From: Terrilactibacillus laevilacticus
Lineage (GTDB): Bacteria > Bacillota > Bacilli > Bacillales > Sporolactobacillaceae
Direction: 5' to 3'
Assembly: GCF_006517395.1 (NCBI RefSeq)
Contig: NZ_VDCY01000014.1
Span: 1-64,000, forward strand
DNA: 64,000 nt
In this document: positions 7,177 through 17,348 of the stretch, piece after piece
How the letters are laid out: the number at the start of each line of letters is the position of its first letter
How positions within the stretch are numbered: the stretch's first letter is position 1
The notes under the pieces: model-generated
What the model was told of the DNA's origin: nothing
What the model saw: the letters and a program-made list of their open reading frames with translations, nothing else
Database searches by the model: none
Program-made: the position numbers and the translations under genes

Positions 7177-8226
7177 TTATATCGTGAATTTAGATAACCT
7201 AAGTGTATCATATGTTTCCATATTTTGTATTAAATTCCCCTTAATCATCAAGTCACTAATAGTAATAGGATTCCTTTGATGTTGAATGGATTCTAACACC
7301 TGAAACCAAACAAGGTAATTATTTAGATATTTAGTTGCAACTCCATTAAAACGTTGTATCCATCCTTTAAGCCTTCGGTGATAATTGTTAACGTTCTGGA
7401 TATGATATAGCCCCTTTGTGCGAACCTTACCATCAGACTTGAACTGATAAATATCCATCCCTTTTTCAGCAGCATATGTTTTAAAAGCACGCCAAGAATC
7501 GGTGCATAAAACATTTTCATTTGAAAGTTTATGTCCGATAGCCTTGTCTAACTGCTCTTTTGTTAATCGACCCATTCCCAATGTCTGCGAAAAAGTCATC
7601 TTTTCACGGTCTCTTGCGACTAAGACACAAACTTGTTCGTTGCTTATGCCCCGTTTCTTAGCGGAACCTCCACGTTTGCGGGGTTTTCTGTCTTTTATCT
7701 TTCTTTGTCCTTTTTCTGAGTATAGAAAATAGGTCTCGTCCATTTCAACAATACCTTCAAAATTAGATATTTCCATTTGTTTTAATGATGATAAGAGTTT
7801 GTGCCTCCAGTAGAACAATGTAACGTGAGTAACATTACCAACTAATTCAGCAGATTTACGCAGAGAATATCCCTCTATCATACATTCGATGAATTTAATC
7901 CATTGATTGAGATGTCGTGTTCGATATAGAGCAGTATTTGTTAGGTCAGTAAATGTCTTTTTACACGCTTTACAGCGATAACGTTGCTTTTCTACTTCAT
8001 CTCCATCCACAATCGTTGAGTATGTGCCATACCGAACGATATGTTCTGATTCGCAGTCAGGACAATGATAACCGCTCTTATTTTTGCGTTCAGATATTTC
8101 TTGCAGAACAGTTCCTGTCGAAGAAGATGCAGTAAGTGTATCAATTAAATACTCTCGTAGTCGGTGCTTTTCTGCTGGATTTAGTTTTTGAATGGCTTTA
8201 AGAATATCAGTTGCTCTCACGTTCAT
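7177..8226 (-). CDS. IS1595-family (ISXO2-like) transposase
   Basis: 349 aa from the ATG at 8226; an in-frame ATG at 8262 with a weak AGGA is an alternative. A zinc ribbon (CPDCESEH, then RCKACKKTF) leads into a helix-turn-helix segment and an ISXO2-like DDE-type domain. The first acidic residue is in MDETYF, the second in CTDSWRAF, and the third position is the NNYHRRLKGWIQRFNG region, where this family has Asn or Glu. The reading frame is intact. It catalyses cut-and-paste movement of the flanking 1.78-kb element. Confidence 0.93.
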   Translation of the reverse strand: MNVRATDILKAIQKLNPAEKHRLREYLIDTLTASSSTGTVLQEISERKNKSGYHCPDCESEHIVRYGTYSTIVDGDEVEKQRYRCKACKKTFTDLTNTALYRTRHLNQWIKFIECMIEGYSLRKSAELVGNVTHVTLFYWRHKLLSSLKQMEISNFEGIVEMDETYFLYSEKGQRKIKDRKPRKRGGSAKKRGISNEQVCVLVARDREKMTFSQTLGMGRLTKEQLDKAIGHKLSNENVLCTDSWRAFKTYAAEKGMDIYQFKSDGKVRTKGLYHIQNVNNYHRRLKGWIQRFNGVATKYLNNYLVWFQVLESIQHQRNPITISDLMIKGNLIQNMETYDTLRLSKFTI

Positions 8227-8305
8227 CACCACTTTTATATAGTTAAACCCATTATAGAACATAAGTTCCTATAAATATCAACAACAGGCTTTAACAGAGC
8301 CAAAA

Positions 8306-8343
8306 ATAAAAAAGACCCTCTCCACATAAGTGAAAAGAGTCTT
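8306..8343 (-). terminator. Rho-independent terminator of the rplM-rpsI operon
   Basis: A stem of about 14 bp including G-U pairs (8312-8343) around a TTAT loop, then TTTTTTATTTTT on the minus strand. The IS1595 element begins inside this T-tract and its AAAAATAA target duplication is part of it, so the terminator probably still works. Confidence 0.88.
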
Positions 8344-8355
8344 GAACGCAAGATT

Positions 8356-8748
8356 TTAACGTTTTGAGAACTGAGGTGCGCGACGAGCGCCTTTGAGTCC
8401 GTATTTTTTACGTTCTTTCATACGTGGGTCACGAGTTAAGAAACCAGCACGTTTAAGAGTTGAACGGTATTCTGGATCAGCTTCAAGAAGTGCACGTGCA
8501 ACGCCGTGACGAGCAGCTCCCGCTTGTCCTGTGAATCCGCCACCTTGTACGTTGATAAGAACATCATAACGGCCTTCAGTTTCAGTTTCAACAAGAGGTT
8601 GTCTAATGATCATTCTTAATGTTTCAAGGTTAAAGTATTCATCGATTGATTTACCGTTAACAACAATGTTACCGTCTCCAGGTACGAGTCTTACGCGAGC
8701 AACAGAGTGTTTACGACGACCAGTTCCGTAGTATTGTACTTGTGCCAT
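8356..8748 (-). CDS. rpsI: 30S ribosomal protein S9
   Basis: 130 aa, same length as B. subtilis S9. It opens [20 protein letters not shown] and ends in the basic [12 protein letters not shown] tail that reaches the P-site tRNA. It is cotranscribed after rplM (20-bp gap, strong GGAGG before ATG) and is the last gene before a terminator. In B. subtilis the next genes are ybaJ and ybaK; here the IS1595 element and the DUF2243-CtaG pair intervene. Confidence 0.98.
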   Translation of the reverse strand: MAQVQYYGTGRRKHSVARVRLVPGDGNIVVNGKSIDEYFNLETLRMIIRQPLVETETEGRYDVLINVQGGGFTGQAGAARHGVARALLEADPEYRSTLKRAGFLTRDPRMKERKKYGLKGARRAPQFSKR

Positions 8749-8768
8749 GGTATTACCTCCTTTTTATA

Positions 8769-9206
8769 TTATCCGCGAAGCTCGTAAGCTTCTGGTTTTT
8801 GTGCTGCATGTGGATGTTCATTGCCTTCATAAACATGAAGTTTTTTAGCCATTTGACGTCCTAGGCTATTGTGTGGAAGCATCCCTTTGATTGTGATTTC
8901 GAGCATTTGACGAGCACGAGTTTCACGCATTTCGCCTGCTGTACGTTCTTTCAATCCACCTGGATGTCCAGTGTGTCTGTAGTATTTTTTATCAGCCAAC
9001 TTGTTACCAGTAAGTTGGATTTTCTCTGCATTAATAAGAATAACGTGATCACCAGTGTCAACGTGTGGAGTAAATGTTGGTTTATGTTTACCGCGCAAGA
9101 TTGATGCGACTTCACTTGCAAGACGACCTAATGTTTGACCTTCAGCATCAATAACGAGCCATTTACGTTCTACGTTTTGAGCGTTTGCCATAAAAGTTGT
9201 ACGCAT
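8769..9206 (-). CDS. rplM: 50S ribosomal protein L13
   Basis: 145 aa beginning [20 protein letters not shown], the same start as B. subtilis L13, with GGAGG upstream. L13 is an early assembly protein of the 50S subunit. The [16 protein letters not shown] segment and the C-terminal [16 protein letters not shown] are typical. It is first in the rplM-rpsI operon. In Firmicutes the leader of this operon often carries an L13-binding autoregulatory RNA; the 110 bp upstream could hold one, but I cannot confirm its fold. Confidence 0.98.
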   Translation of the reverse strand: MRTTFMANAQNVERKWLVIDAEGQTLGRLASEVASILRGKHKPTFTPHVDTGDHVILINAEKIQLTGNKLADKKYYRHTGHPGGLKERTAGEMRETRARQMLEITIKGMLPHNSLGRQMAKKLHVYEGNEHPHAAQKPEAYELRG

Positions 9207-9320
9207 GAGAGGTTCCCTCCTTGAGATTTATCTATTTTCAAATGTCAGTTTTCATTTCATAAGTTAAGACCAATATCGTTTCGGGGCTAATAGTGGTCGA
9301 ATTTCGAAATGCCAAAACAT

Positions 9321-9349
9321 ATCTTATAATATTTAAGACAAAAAGTCAA
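9321..9349 (-). promoter_or_regulatory. Promoter of rplM-rpsI
   Basis: -35 TTGACT at 9344-9349, a 17-bp spacer and -10 TAAGAT at 9321-9326 on the minus strand, leaving a leader of roughly 110 nt before rplM. Confidence 0.6.
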
Positions 9350-9364
9350 GTGAGATTAAGAGGT

Positions 9365-10105
9365 TTAATACGTCACTTTCCACATGGTAAGGCCTTGTGG
9401 GGGGGCTGTTTGGGACGCATAGGATCGATCTTTTTTTTCAATGATATCTGTAACATCTTTTGGTGTAAGTTTACCCTTTCCTACGTCAAGTAGCGTTCCC
9501 ACAATAATTCGAACCATTTGGTAAAGAAATCCACTTCCAATCACTTGAATCACCCATTCATGATTCGAATCTTCAATGATTGAAAGTTTGTATATCGTTC
9601 TCACTTTATCGACAACTGATGTATTTGTCGCACATAAAGAAGTAAAATCATGTTCACCTATAAATACCTTTGCCGCTTCTTCCATGGCCTCTTTATTGAG
9701 TGGCATAGGAACATGATAGGTGTAGTGTCTTCTAAAGACATCTTGCTCCTTGTCAACCAAGAGCTTATAACGATACTCTTTCCTTTTCACATCATAGCGG
9801 GCATGAAAATCCGCCGAAACCTGTTCAACTTTTCTAATGTAAATATCATCTGGCAAGAGACTGTTTAACGCTTTTTTCCAGTTTGCAGATGGAATATTGA
9901 GCTTAGTCACAAAATGGAAGACTTGTTCATGAGCATGGACGCCAGCATCTGTTCGACCGGAAGCAACAATTTTCACTTCCAATCCTTTATGTATTTTTTT
10001 AAGAACCGTTTCGATCGTACCTTGTACGGTTCTTTTATTCGGTTGTATTTGATAACCTGAAAAGTTAGTCCCATCATATGTCACAGTACATTTCAGCTTA
10101 ACCAT
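9365..10105 (-). CDS. truA: tRNA pseudouridine(38-40) synthase TruA
   Basis: 246 aa. The catalytic loop SGRTDAGVHAHEQ places the nucleophilic aspartate at residue 53. The RRHYTYH and SGFLYQMVRIIVGTLLDVG segments are family signatures. It converts uridines 38-40 of the anticodon stem to pseudouridine. It follows ecfT by 3 bp in the ecfA1-ecfA2-ecfT-truA run, as in B. subtilis. Confidence 0.97.
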   Translation of the reverse strand: MVKLKCTVTYDGTNFSGYQIQPNKRTVQGTIETVLKKIHKGLEVKIVASGRTDAGVHAHEQVFHFVTKLNIPSANWKKALNSLLPDDIYIRKVEQVSADFHARYDVKRKEYRYKLLVDKEQDVFRRHYTYHVPMPLNKEAMEEAAKVFIGEHDFTSLCATNTSVVDKVRTIYKLSIIEDSNHEWVIQVIGSGFLYQMVRIIVGTLLDVGKGKLTPKDVTDIIEKKDRSYASQTAPPQGLTMWKVTY

Positions 10106-10108
10106 AGA

Positions 10109-10912
10109 TCATATACCCCATATTCTCATCAAAATTAGGGCCATGACAAGGAACGTAACAAGAACGAGAACGATTGAATCGCAACTCGACCATTTAAGCT
10201 CTCTAAGTCTTGTCCGGCCAACATCACCCCTGTATCCCCTTGATTCCATAGCCATAGCTAGGTCATCTGCACGTTTGAAGCTGCTTACGAACAAAGGTAC
10301 CAGCAGTGGGACAATGGCTTTTATACGCTGCCTTAACGGGCCTGTCGAGAGGTCAGAGCCCCTTGCAGCCTGAGCCTTCATGATTTTATCCGTTTCCTCC
10401 ATTAAGGTCGGAATAAAACGAAGGGAAATCGACATCATTAGCGCAAATTCATGTACCGGAACCTTTATTTTTTTCAAAGGTGAAAATAAAACTTCAATCC
10501 CATCAGCAAACGAGATAGGGGGTGTCGTTAAGGTTAATAGTGTTGTTATCATCACAATGATCATAATACGTAAAGTAATGAATATGGCAAAGACTAAGCC
10601 ACCAGACGTGATATGAATGACTCCATAATCGATTAATGGCTTTCCCCCATCCATACTCAAAACATTTACAATGAATGTAAATAACAAAATAAAAAATATA
10701 GGTTTAAGTCCTCGATAAATAAACCTAAGCGGCAATTTCGATGCCATGACACTGATGCAGGTGAATAAAAATAACATTCCATAAGTTGTCCATGAATTGG
10801 CTATAAAGATAATACAAACAAGAATAAAGACGCTAATCAACTTTGAACGTGGATCTAATCGATGTAGGTAAGAATCACCCGGGAAATATTGCCCAATAAT
10901 AAGATTATTCAT
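10109..10912 (-). CDS. ecfT: ECF transporter transmembrane subunit EcfT
   Basis: 267 aa with about five or six hydrophobic segments and the cytoplasmic coupling motifs AQAARGSD and AMESRGYRGD that contact the two ATPases. It is the shared transmembrane subunit of group II energy-coupling factor vitamin and metal importers. It overlaps ecfA2 by 4 bp (ATGA). No substrate-binding S component is encoded nearby, as expected for a shared module. Confidence 0.97.
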   Translation of the reverse strand: MNNLIIGQYFPGDSYLHRLDPRSKLISVFILVCIIFIANSWTTYGMLFLFTCISVMASKLPLRFIYRGLKPIFFILLFTFIVNVLSMDGGKPLIDYGVIHITSGGLVFAIFITLRIMIIVMITTLLTLTTPPISFADGIEVLFSPLKKIKVPVHEFALMMSISLRFIPTLMEETDKIMKAQAARGSDLSTGPLRQRIKAIVPLLVPLFVSSFKRADDLAMAMESRGYRGDVGRTRLRELKWSSCDSIVLVLVTFLVMALILMRIWGI

Positions 10913-11784
10913 CTTATCACCCCTTTCTCACCGCTTAGAGCTCGAATAATTTCATCAGCCGTTTCTTCGATTGAGAACACGGGTTTTATGTCATTTAGTT
11001 TCTGCTTAGCATAAAAAAGTCTTAAAAATTGCATGGTCTGAGGAAGATCGAGTCCCAACTTTTTCAACTCATCTATCTGTATAAAAACATTCTCTGGTGA
11101 ATCATGCATGGCAACCGTTCCTTTATTCATGACAACGATTTGGTCAGAATAATAAGCTGCATCTTCCATACTATGAGTAACCATGATGGTCGTCCATTGT
11201 CTTTCTTTATGTAGTTGTTTGAATAGGGACATAATGTCTTTTCTTCCTTTGGGATCTAGTCCGGCTGTGGGTTCATCTAATATCACCACTTTTGGGTCAA
11301 TAGCCAAAACACCTGCAATAGCCACTCGTCGCATCTGCCCTCCGCTTAGATCAAATGGTGAACGGGATAGAATGTCGGTATCTAATCCAACCTGCTTAAT
11401 GGCCCATTGAGCCCTTCTCTCGGCTTCTGCCTCCGGTACACCAAAATTAATCGGACCAAAGCAAATATCTTTCAAAACAGTCTCTTCAAAAAGCTGATGC
11501 TCTGGGTATTGGAAAACCATACCGACCTGTTTACGTAATTCTTTTAAGTTAGAGACTTTTTTTCCAGCTTCAATGGATAATGAACCTATTTGGATCGAAC
11601 CCGATGAAGGTTTTAATAAACCATTAATATGTTGAACTAACGTCGACTTTCCAGAACCAGTTTCTCCAACGATTGAGGTAAATGACTGAGATGCCATTTC
11701 GAGATTTATAGTATTTAGTGCGATTCTTTCAAAAGGTGTTTTTGGATGATAAAGGTGGGTTAATTGGTTGAATATAATGTCCAT
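10909..11784 (-). CDS. ecfA2: ECF transporter ATPase EcfA2
   Basis: 291 aa ABC ATPase with Walker A GETGSGKST, signature LSGGQMRRVAIAG and Walker B VVILDEPTAGLD, followed by the ECF-type C-terminal extension. It pairs with EcfA1 to drive vitamin uptake. Its start lies 25 bp inside the end of ecfA1 and its end overlaps ecfT, so all three are translationally coupled. Confidence 0.97.
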   Translation of the reverse strand: MDIIFNQLTHLYHPKTPFERIALNTINLEMASQSFTSIVGETGSGKSTLVQHINGLLKPSSGSIQIGSLSIEAGKKVSNLKELRKQVGMVFQYPEHQLFEETVLKDICFGPINFGVPEAEAERRAQWAIKQVGLDTDILSRSPFDLSGGQMRRVAIAGVLAIDPKVVILDEPTAGLDPKGRKDIMSLFKQLHKERQWTTIMVTHSMEDAAYYSDQIVVMNKGTVAMHDSPENVFIQIDELKKLGLDLPQTMQFLRLFYAKQKLNDIKPVFSIEETADEIIRALSGEKGVIR

Positions 11785-12611
11785 AGCTCGTTCACCAACT
11801 CTTCTTCAAATAAAGCATTGTCTGATATCTCTAAACCCTTTTCCTTCAAACAGCATCTTAATTTTATCGTAAAAGGTAAATCCAGACCAATTTTTTCAAA
11901 ATCAGTGGTTGACTGAAAAAGATCCCTTGGCTTTCCTTCTTTGATCACTTTTCCATCATTCATCATAATCATGCGATCTGCATGAATGACCTCTTCTAGA
12001 TCATGTGTAATAGAGATAACGGTTATCTTATTCTCTTGATTTAAATGTCGCATAAGCTTCATAATGGATTGTCTTCCTTCTGGATCGAGCATCGATGTTG
12101 CTTCATCTAAAATAATAATGGACGGCTCTAAGGCAATAATACCTGCAATGGCCACACGCTGTTTTTGTCCACCAGATAATTGATGGGGCTCTCTATCCAT
12201 GTAGTCAAACATTCGAACTTGTTTTAAAGATGATTCTAACCGTTTAATCATCTCTTTACGTTCAATACCGCTATTTTCCATACCGAAAGCCACATCATCT
12301 TTGACGGTTGCCCCAACAAATTGATTATCTGGATTTTGAAAAACCATTCCGACCGTTCGACGAATGTCCCAGAGTTTCTCTTTGTCTGTAGTATCCCAAT
12401 GATGAACCGATATGGTCCCTTTTTCAGGCATAATCAAACCCTTTAAACATTTAGCAAGCGTTGATTTACCTGAGCCATTGTGACCAGTTATCGCAAGCCA
12501 CTCACCTTGATAGACTGATAAGTTAATATCTTCTAATATCCAATTCGTTTCTTTATCATATCGATAATAAACATTTGAAACGTCTATAATTCGGTTCTTC
12601 TTATGTATCAC
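11760..12611 (-). CDS. ecfA1: ECF transporter ATPase EcfA1
   Basis: 283 aa from the GTG at 12611, which lies 8 nt after GGAGG; the longer frame starts at a TTG inside that ribosome site and is unlikely. Walker A GHNGSGKST, signature LSGGQKQRVAIAG, Walker B IIILDEATSMLD. First gene of the ecfA1-ecfA2-ecfT-truA group, downstream of rplQ as in B. subtilis but separated from it by a terminator and a repeat. Confidence 0.96.
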   Translation of the reverse strand: MIHKKNRIIDVSNVYYRYDKETNWILEDINLSVYQGEWLAITGHNGSGKSTLAKCLKGLIMPEKGTISVHHWDTTDKEKLWDIRRTVGMVFQNPDNQFVGATVKDDVAFGMENSGIERKEMIKRLESSLKQVRMFDYMDREPHQLSGGQKQRVAIAGIIALEPSIIILDEATSMLDPEGRQSIMKLMRHLNQENKITVISITHDLEEVIHADRMIMMNDGKVIKEGKPRDLFQSTTDFEKIGLDLPFTIKLRCCLKEKGLEISDNALFEEELVNELWTLYSTN

Positions 12612-12729
12612 AGCTATATCCTCCAAAATCTACCCCATTGAATTTCATTTTAACATGAATTAAGCTTACCGCCTATTTCAGTGAGTAAAAATGAATTAAA
12701 GTTTTAGAAGTGGTGAGTATAGGGAAGAT

Positions 12730-12834
12730 AAAGAAAACTTGCCAATTGCGGGGCCTATAAGGTGCAGGCAAAGGCCTGAGCCCGCACTTATACTTTATAC
12801 CTTAAATTTTTCTTTCTTAAAGTGTAAAAAAAAA
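12730..12834. repeat. Dispersed repeat family A, copy 3
   Basis: About 105 bp. Start AAAGAAAACTTGCCAATTGC, core TAAGGTGCAGGCAAAGGCC, then TGAGCCCGCACTTATAC and the tail CTTAAAGTGT that runs into the rplQ terminator. With the GCGGG/CCCGC arms present, this long form can fold into an imperfect hairpin. Confidence 0.85.
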
Positions 12835-12865
12835 CAGGAATAAAGTTCTTAAGAACTCATTCCTG
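12826..12865 (-). terminator. Rho-independent terminator of rplQ (end of alpha operon)
   Basis: CAGGAAT and AGTTCTT pair with AAGAACT and ATTCCTG (12835-12865), followed by nine T on the minus strand, 15 bp after the rplQ stop. Confidence 0.93.
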
Positions 12866-12879
12866 CAACGTGTCAATAA

Positions 12880-13242
12880 TTAAACTAATTCGATGATTGC
12901 CATTTCAGCGCCATCACCACGACGAGGTCCTAATTTAAGAACTCGTGTGTAGCCACCTTGGCGTTCCTCATAGCGTTTTGCAATGTCATCAAATAATTTT
13001 TGAACGGCCGTTTGACCTGACTCTTCATCAGCAACTTCATTACGTACAAAACTAGCTGCTTGACGTCTAGCGTGAACGTCACCACGCTTACCTAGAGTAA
13101 TAAGTTTCTCAACGAAAGAACGAAGCTCTTTCGCTTTTGAATGCGTTGTTGTAATTCTTTCATTGATGATTAGATCTGTTGCAAGATCACGGAACAAGGC
13201 CTTACGGGCACTTGAATCACGACCTAATTTTGCGTATGCCAT
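12880..13242 (-). CDS. rplQ: 50S ribosomal protein L17
   Basis: 120 aa from the ATG at 13242, 9 nt after GGAGG; a GTG two codons earlier is too close to that site. The [20 protein letters not shown] start and [20 protein letters not shown] end are diagnostic. L17 lines the exit of the polypeptide tunnel. Length equals the B. subtilis protein. Last gene of the ribosomal super-cluster, downstream of rpoA. Confidence 0.98.
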   Translation of the reverse strand: MAYAKLGRDSSARKALFRDLATDLIINERITTTHSKAKELRSFVEKLITLGKRGDVHARRQAASFVRNEVADEESGQTAVQKLFDDIAKRYEERQGGYTRVLKLGPRRGDGAEMAIIELV

Positions 13243-13308
13243 AGCCACATACCTCCTTTATCGTTATTTCATTTTCTTTTTTGCGCAAAAAAGAAAGAAT
13301 GTTCGCTC

Positions 13309-14253
13309 TTATACTTCTTCTCTTAAACCTAAGCCTAGTTCTTCGAGTTTCTCTTGAACTTCTTCGAGAGATTTCCGTCCAAGATTTCTGACTTTCATCA
13401 TATCTTCTTCAGACTTTTGAGCCAATTCCTGTACAGTATTAATGCCCGCACGTTTCAAACAGTTATATGAACGTACAGATAAATCAAGCTCTTCAATAGT
13501 CATCTCAAGCACTTTTTCTTTTTGATCTTCTTCTTTTTCAATCATAATTTCTGCATTTTGTGCTTGATCGGTTAATCCCACAAAGATATTAAGATGTTCT
13601 GACAAAATTTTAGCCCCAAGTGAAACAGCTTCTTCTGGTCTAATGCTTCCGTCTGTCCAAACATCTAAAGTTAGTTTATCGAAGTTTGCAACTTGACCAA
13701 CACGTGTTTTCTCAACTTGATAGTTAACGCGTGACACAGGCGTATAGATCGAATCAATTGGAATAACACCAATTGGTAATTCATCTGTATTGTTTCCTTC
13801 TGCAGGAACATAACCACGGCCACGTTTTGCTACCATTCTCAAGTGAAAATGAGCACCAGACTCTAAAGTTGCGATTTCTAGCTCAGGGTTTAAAATTTCG
13901 ACATCACTATCATGGATAATATCGGCAGCCGTAACTTTACCTTCACGCTGCACATCAATTTCGAGTGTTTTATCCTCTTCTGCATAAAGCTTTAAAGCTA
14001 GCTTTTTGAGATTAAGAATGATAGTTGTTACATCTTCTACAACACCTTCAATTGTTGAAAACTCATGAAGTACAGTGTCGAATTGTACTGTCGTAACTGC
14101 AGCACCTGGGAGGGAAGAGAGTAAAATTCGGCGCAGCGAATTTCCTAATGTTGTACCATACCCACGTTCAAGCGGTTCAACGACAAACTTGCCATACGTT
14201 GCATCATCTGCAATTTCGACTGTTTCGATTTTCGGCTTTTCGATTTCAATCAT
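13309..14253 (-). CDS. rpoA: RNA polymerase alpha subunit
   Basis: 314 aa, typical Bacillus length. The N-terminal assembly domain has [20 protein letters not shown]; a linker rich in Glu/Lys (about 235-250) leads to the C-terminal DNA-binding domain with [17 protein letters not shown] and [14 protein letters not shown], which contacts UP elements and activators. It lies between rpsK and rplQ. A strong hairpin sits 30 bp before the start. Confidence 0.98.
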   Translation of the reverse strand: MIEIEKPKIETVEIADDATYGKFVVEPLERGYGTTLGNSLRRILLSSLPGAAVTTVQFDTVLHEFSTIEGVVEDVTTIILNLKKLALKLYAEEDKTLEIDVQREGKVTAADIIHDSDVEILNPELEIATLESGAHFHLRMVAKRGRGYVPAEGNNTDELPIGVIPIDSIYTPVSRVNYQVEKTRVGQVANFDKLTLDVWTDGSIRPEEAVSLGAKILSEHLNIFVGLTDQAQNAEIMIEKEEDQKEKVLEMTIEELDLSVRSYNCLKRAGINTVQELAQKSEEDMMKVRNLGRKSLEEVQEKLEELGLGLREEV

Positions 14254-14284
14254 CCAACAAAACCCTCCTTAAAAACGTCGAAAC

Positions 14285-14308
14285 TTCGGTTAGATGAGTC
14301 TAACCGAA
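14285..14308 (-). other. Stem-loop in the rpsK-rpoA gap
   Basis: A perfect 9-bp inverted repeat, TTCGGTTAG and CTAACCGAA around a 6-nt loop, in the 173-bp gap before rpoA. There is no immediate T-run on the minus strand, so it is not a classical terminator; a processing or mRNA-stabilising role is possible. Confidence 0.6.
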
Positions 14309-14426
14309 ATTCCCCGTATGTTTCCCAAATTTAGGGGATACGGTGTTAGCTTATTTCAAAGCTGTCTCGTCCAATATTACGAATAATATCCATTATTAAC
14401 ATATTTTCTAAAGATATACGTTCAAA

Positions 14427-14816
14427 CTAGACGCGACGACGTTTAGGTGGGCGACATCCGTTGTGAGGTACTGGAGTTACATCGCGAATAGCTGTCACTT
14501 CAAGGCCAACTGCCTGAAGCGCACGAATTGCAGCTTCACGACCAGCGCCTGGTCCTTTTACGGAGACTTCAATTGTTTTCATACCATTTTCCATAGCTGT
14601 TTTACCAGCTGTTTCAGCAGCTGTTTGCGCAGCAAATGGAGTTGATTTACGAGAACCTTTAAATCCTAGGCCACCTGCACTTGCCCAAGAAATCGCATTA
14701 CCGTGCGGATCCGTAATAGTTACAATTGTATTGTTAAAAGTTGAACGAATGTGGGCGATACCACTTTCAACATTCTTTTTGATACGACGTTTACGCGTAC
14801 GTTGTTGTTTTGCCAT
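14427..14816 (-). CDS. rpsK: 30S ribosomal protein S11
   Basis: 129 aa. The [17 protein letters not shown] and [10 protein letters not shown] segments are diagnostic. S11 forms part of the platform near the mRNA E-site. It follows rpsM by 19 bp with a GGAGG site, in the order rpmJ-rpsM-rpsK-rpoA-rplQ. Confidence 0.98.
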   Translation of the reverse strand: MAKQQRTRKRRIKKNVESGIAHIRSTFNNTIVTITDPHGNAISWASAGGLGFKGSRKSTPFAAQTAAETAGKTAMENGMKTIEVSVKGPGAGREAAIRALQAVGLEVTAIRDVTPVPHNGCRPPKRRRV

Positions 14817-14835
14817 GAACTTGCCCCTCCTTTAC

Positions 14836-15201
14836 TTATTTTTTCTTGCCAGCGATTGTACGAGCTGGTCCTTTACGAGTACGTGCATTGTTTTTTGTGT
14901 TTTGACCACGAACTGGTAAACCACGACGATGACGGATTCCTCTGTATGAACCAATTTCGATTAGACGTTTAACATTGAGGGAAACTTCACGACGAAGGTC
15001 ACCTTCAATTTTATATTTATCAATAACTTCACGAATGCGAGTTAATTCTTCTTCAGTAAGATCTCTAACGCGTGTATCTTCAGAAACACCTGCTTTTGCA
15101 AGAATCTCTTGAGCTGTTGTTTTACCAATACCATAGATATATGTTAAAGAGATAACCACACGTTTTTCTCTTGGTACATCGACACCTGCGATACGTGCCA
15201 T
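14836..15201 (-). CDS. rpsM: 30S ribosomal protein S13
   Basis: 121 aa, same length as in B. subtilis. It begins [20 protein letters not shown] with the helix-hairpin-helix [13 protein letters not shown], and has the [14 protein letters not shown] segment and a basic tail. It contacts the head of the 30S subunit and bridges to L5. It lies 18 bp after rpmJ. Confidence 0.98.
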   Translation of the reverse strand: MARIAGVDVPREKRVVISLTYIYGIGKTTAQEILAKAGVSEDTRVRDLTEEELTRIREVIDKYKIEGDLRREVSLNVKRLIEIGSYRGIRHRRGLPVRGQNTKNNARTRKGPARTIAGKKK

Positions 15202-15219
15202 AAGTTAATACACCTCCTA

Positions 15220-15363
<144 letters not shown>

Positions 15364-15366
15364 TCA

Positions 15367-15585
15367 TTACTTATGTCTGAAGGTAATTCGTCCACGTGAT
15401 AAATCATATGGTGATAGTTCCACCGTAACTTTATCACCAGGTAATATTCGAATGTAGTGCATACGAATCTTACCAGATACGTGAGCTAGTATCTTATGAC
15501 CATTTTCTAACTCGACACGAAACATCGCATTTGGCAATGGTTCTATCACGGTGCCTTCCACTTCAATGACATCTTCTTTAGCCAT
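15367..15585 (-). CDS. infA: Translation initiation factor IF-1
   Basis: 72 aa from the ATG at 15585 ([15 protein letters not shown]); the nine extra codons of the longer frame overlap the ribosome site AAGGGTGAG. An S1/OB-fold protein that blocks the ribosomal A-site during initiation. Length equals that of B. subtilis IF-1. It sits between the KOW-domain gene and rpmJ. Confidence 0.98.
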   Translation of the reverse strand: MAKEDVIEVEGTVIEPLPNAMFRVELENGHKILAHVSGKIRMHYIRILPGDKVTVELSPYDLSRGRITFRHK

Positions 15586-15608
15586 CGACTGACTCACCCT
15601 TCCTCTAG

Positions 15609-15902
15609 TCACTGACTTTTTTCATTCATAAATTGTGCAACAGCAAAACGTATCTTTCCATTCGTGACACGTCCTGTTTCTTTAATACTCTCATATACTT
15701 CGTTCGAAACATAAGGCTCGAGGTCAAGATGGTTGATATTCTTTTTTTTGGCTTTATCAAATTTGCGTTTGTCTCCATCAGCAACTTCGACAAAACGATC
15801 ATTAAGAATGTTAACAATAACACAATAACTGCCCGCTTCCCTACCCTTTAAGATTTTTGCAATCTGTCCCGGGACAGGTTTTTCATCTGAGACACTTACC
15901 AA
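15609..15902 (-). CDS. ybzG: KOW-domain RNA-binding protein (YbzG-like)
   Basis: 97 aa. The first half resembles the KOW fold of ribosomal L14e/L27e-like proteins ([20 protein letters not shown]); the rest is Lys-rich with a helical tail. It probably binds rRNA, but no function is established from sequence. A TTG start lies 7 nt after AGGTGA, and the gene begins 18 bp beyond the map stop. The same small gene occurs between map and infA in B. subtilis. Confidence 0.85.
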   Translation of the reverse strand: MVSVSDEKPVPGQIAKILKGREAGSYCVIVNILNDRFVEVADGDKRKFDKAKKKNINHLDLEPYVSNEVYESIKETGRVTNGKIRFAVAQFMNEKSQ

Positions 15903-15919
15903 TCAATCATCACCTTCAC

Positions 15920-17328
<1,409 letters not shown>

Positions 17329-17348
17329 TCACAAGTATTCATAAAAAA

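Larger units (their letters stand above)
6523..8301 (-). mobile_element. Complete IS1595-type insertion sequence with GNAT passenger gene
   Basis: A 1779-bp element. Its ends are inverted repeats: both begin GGCTCTGTTAAAG, then four mismatches in five positions, then TGTTGATAT. It is flanked by a perfect 8-bp duplication AAAAATAA (6515-6522 and 8302-8309), the size usual for IS1595. Inside, on the same strand, are an ISXO2-like transposase and, downstream of it, a GNAT acetyltransferase with its own terminator. The right end sits in the T-tract of the rpsI terminator. Intact ends and an intact transposase suggest recent insertion. Confidence 0.95.
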
